From NCBI GenBank assembly GCA_900550105.1, contig URQW01000145.1, forward strand, positions 1 to 5,750: 5,750 nt of DNA, in the 5' to 3' direction. Position 1 is the stretch's first letter. Every line of letters starts with the position of its first letter. Of the stretch, positions 5,627-5,750 are shown piece after piece. The notes under the pieces were generated by a model. It was not told the DNA's origin. It did no database searches and saw only the letters and a list, made by a program, of their open reading frames with translations. Origin of the DNA: an uncultured Pelosinus sp. GTDB lineage: Bacteria; Bacillota; Negativicutes; UMGS1260. A program made the translations under genes and the position numbers.

Positions 5627-5750
5627 TTACCTCCTGGAAAGTTCCTTCAATGCTTCTTTAATCATTTCCCCTACAGGAAGGCCTTTAGGCGCGATTTTTT
5701 TCAAGGCAGCCATACTTTCACTATGACTATAACCAAGAACGGCCAACGCT
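5627..5750 (-). CDS. ruvA: RuvA, C-terminal end only (cut by the window edge)
   Basis: The last 40 codons and the stop of ruvA are visible; the rest lies beyond the high-coordinate edge. RuvA is the tetrameric protein that binds the Holliday junction and loads RuvB. What remains is domain III, the mobile helical domain that contacts RuvB: it reads ALAVLGYSHSESMAAL, the usual family pattern, and ends KELSRR. The two final Arg codons plus the stop (AGG AGG TAA) also form the ruvB ribosome site, and the stop is only 2 nt from the ruvB start, so the two are translationally coupled. Identification rests on this short tail plus the adjacent ruvB. Confidence 0.93.
   Translation of the reverse strand, partial: ALAVLGYSHSESMAALKKIAPKGLPVGEMIKEALKELSRR
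5629..5635 (-). promoter_or_regulatory. Ribosome binding site of ruvB within the ruvA 3' end
   Basis: The minus strand reads AGGAGGT, a near-perfect match to the 16S anti-SD, about 4-5 nt before the ruvB ATG at 5624. The bases double as the last two Arg codons and the first base of the ruvA stop. Confidence 0.8.

Larger units (their letters stand above)
1..5750 (-). other. Predicted polycistronic unit ruvA-ruvB-queH-DUF2905-spoIID-like-queA-tgt-yajC
   Basis: All eight genes share a strand. From ruvA to tgt no gap exceeds 18 nt, which leaves no room for a separate promoter plus leader, and I find no GC-rich hairpin with a T-run between genes. Several stops overlap or touch the next ribosome site. 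The 71-nt gap before yajC could hide an internal promoter, but no clear -35/-10 pair is visible. The actual transcript ends lie outside the window. Confidence 0.7.

Overview
The window is one dense stretch of chromosome with every recognisable gene on the minus strand, so it is transcribed from high to low coordinates. In transcription order it holds: the 3' end of ruvA, ruvB, queH, a small DUF2905 membrane-protein gene, a SpoIID/LytB-type gene, queA, tgt and the 5' part of yajC. Gaps between genes are +2, +13, -4, +10, +14, +18 and +71 nt. I see no convincing terminator or promoter between them, so most or all of the block is probably one polycistronic unit extending beyond both ends of the window.

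The organism looks like a low-to-moderate GC Firmicute. Shine-Dalgarno sequences are strong, three of seven visible starts are non-ATG (TTG, GTG, TTG), a sporulation-type SpoIID domain protein is present, and epoxyqueuosine reductase is the QueH type. From memory, the order ruvAB-queH-DUF2905-spoIID-queA-tgt-yajC resembles spore-forming Negativicutes and related Clostridia (Sporomusa/Pelosinus-like). That placement is inference from recalled gene order, not a search result.

Three functions are interleaved. RuvA and RuvB drive Holliday-junction branch migration. Tgt, QueA and QueH carry out the three tRNA-level steps that turn preQ1 into queuosine in GUN-anticodon tRNAs: base exchange, addition of the epoxycyclopentane ring, and reduction of the epoxide. 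YajC, the DUF2905 protein and the SpoIID-like protein act at or outside the membrane: Sec translocon accessory, unknown, and peptidoglycan lytic transglycosylase. No gene looks broken, and the catalytic motifs I could check are present.

I do not see a new defence system, mobile element, CRISPR array or RNA gene; this is mostly a conserved housekeeping cluster. The most unusual signal is at the queH/DUF2905 junction. There an in-phase A_AAA_AAG heptamer, with an AGGAG 8 nt upstream, sits just before an ATGA overlap, and a -1 shift would read straight into DUF2905. No stretch over 300 bases lacks a gene; the largest intergenic gap is the 71 nt between tgt and yajC.
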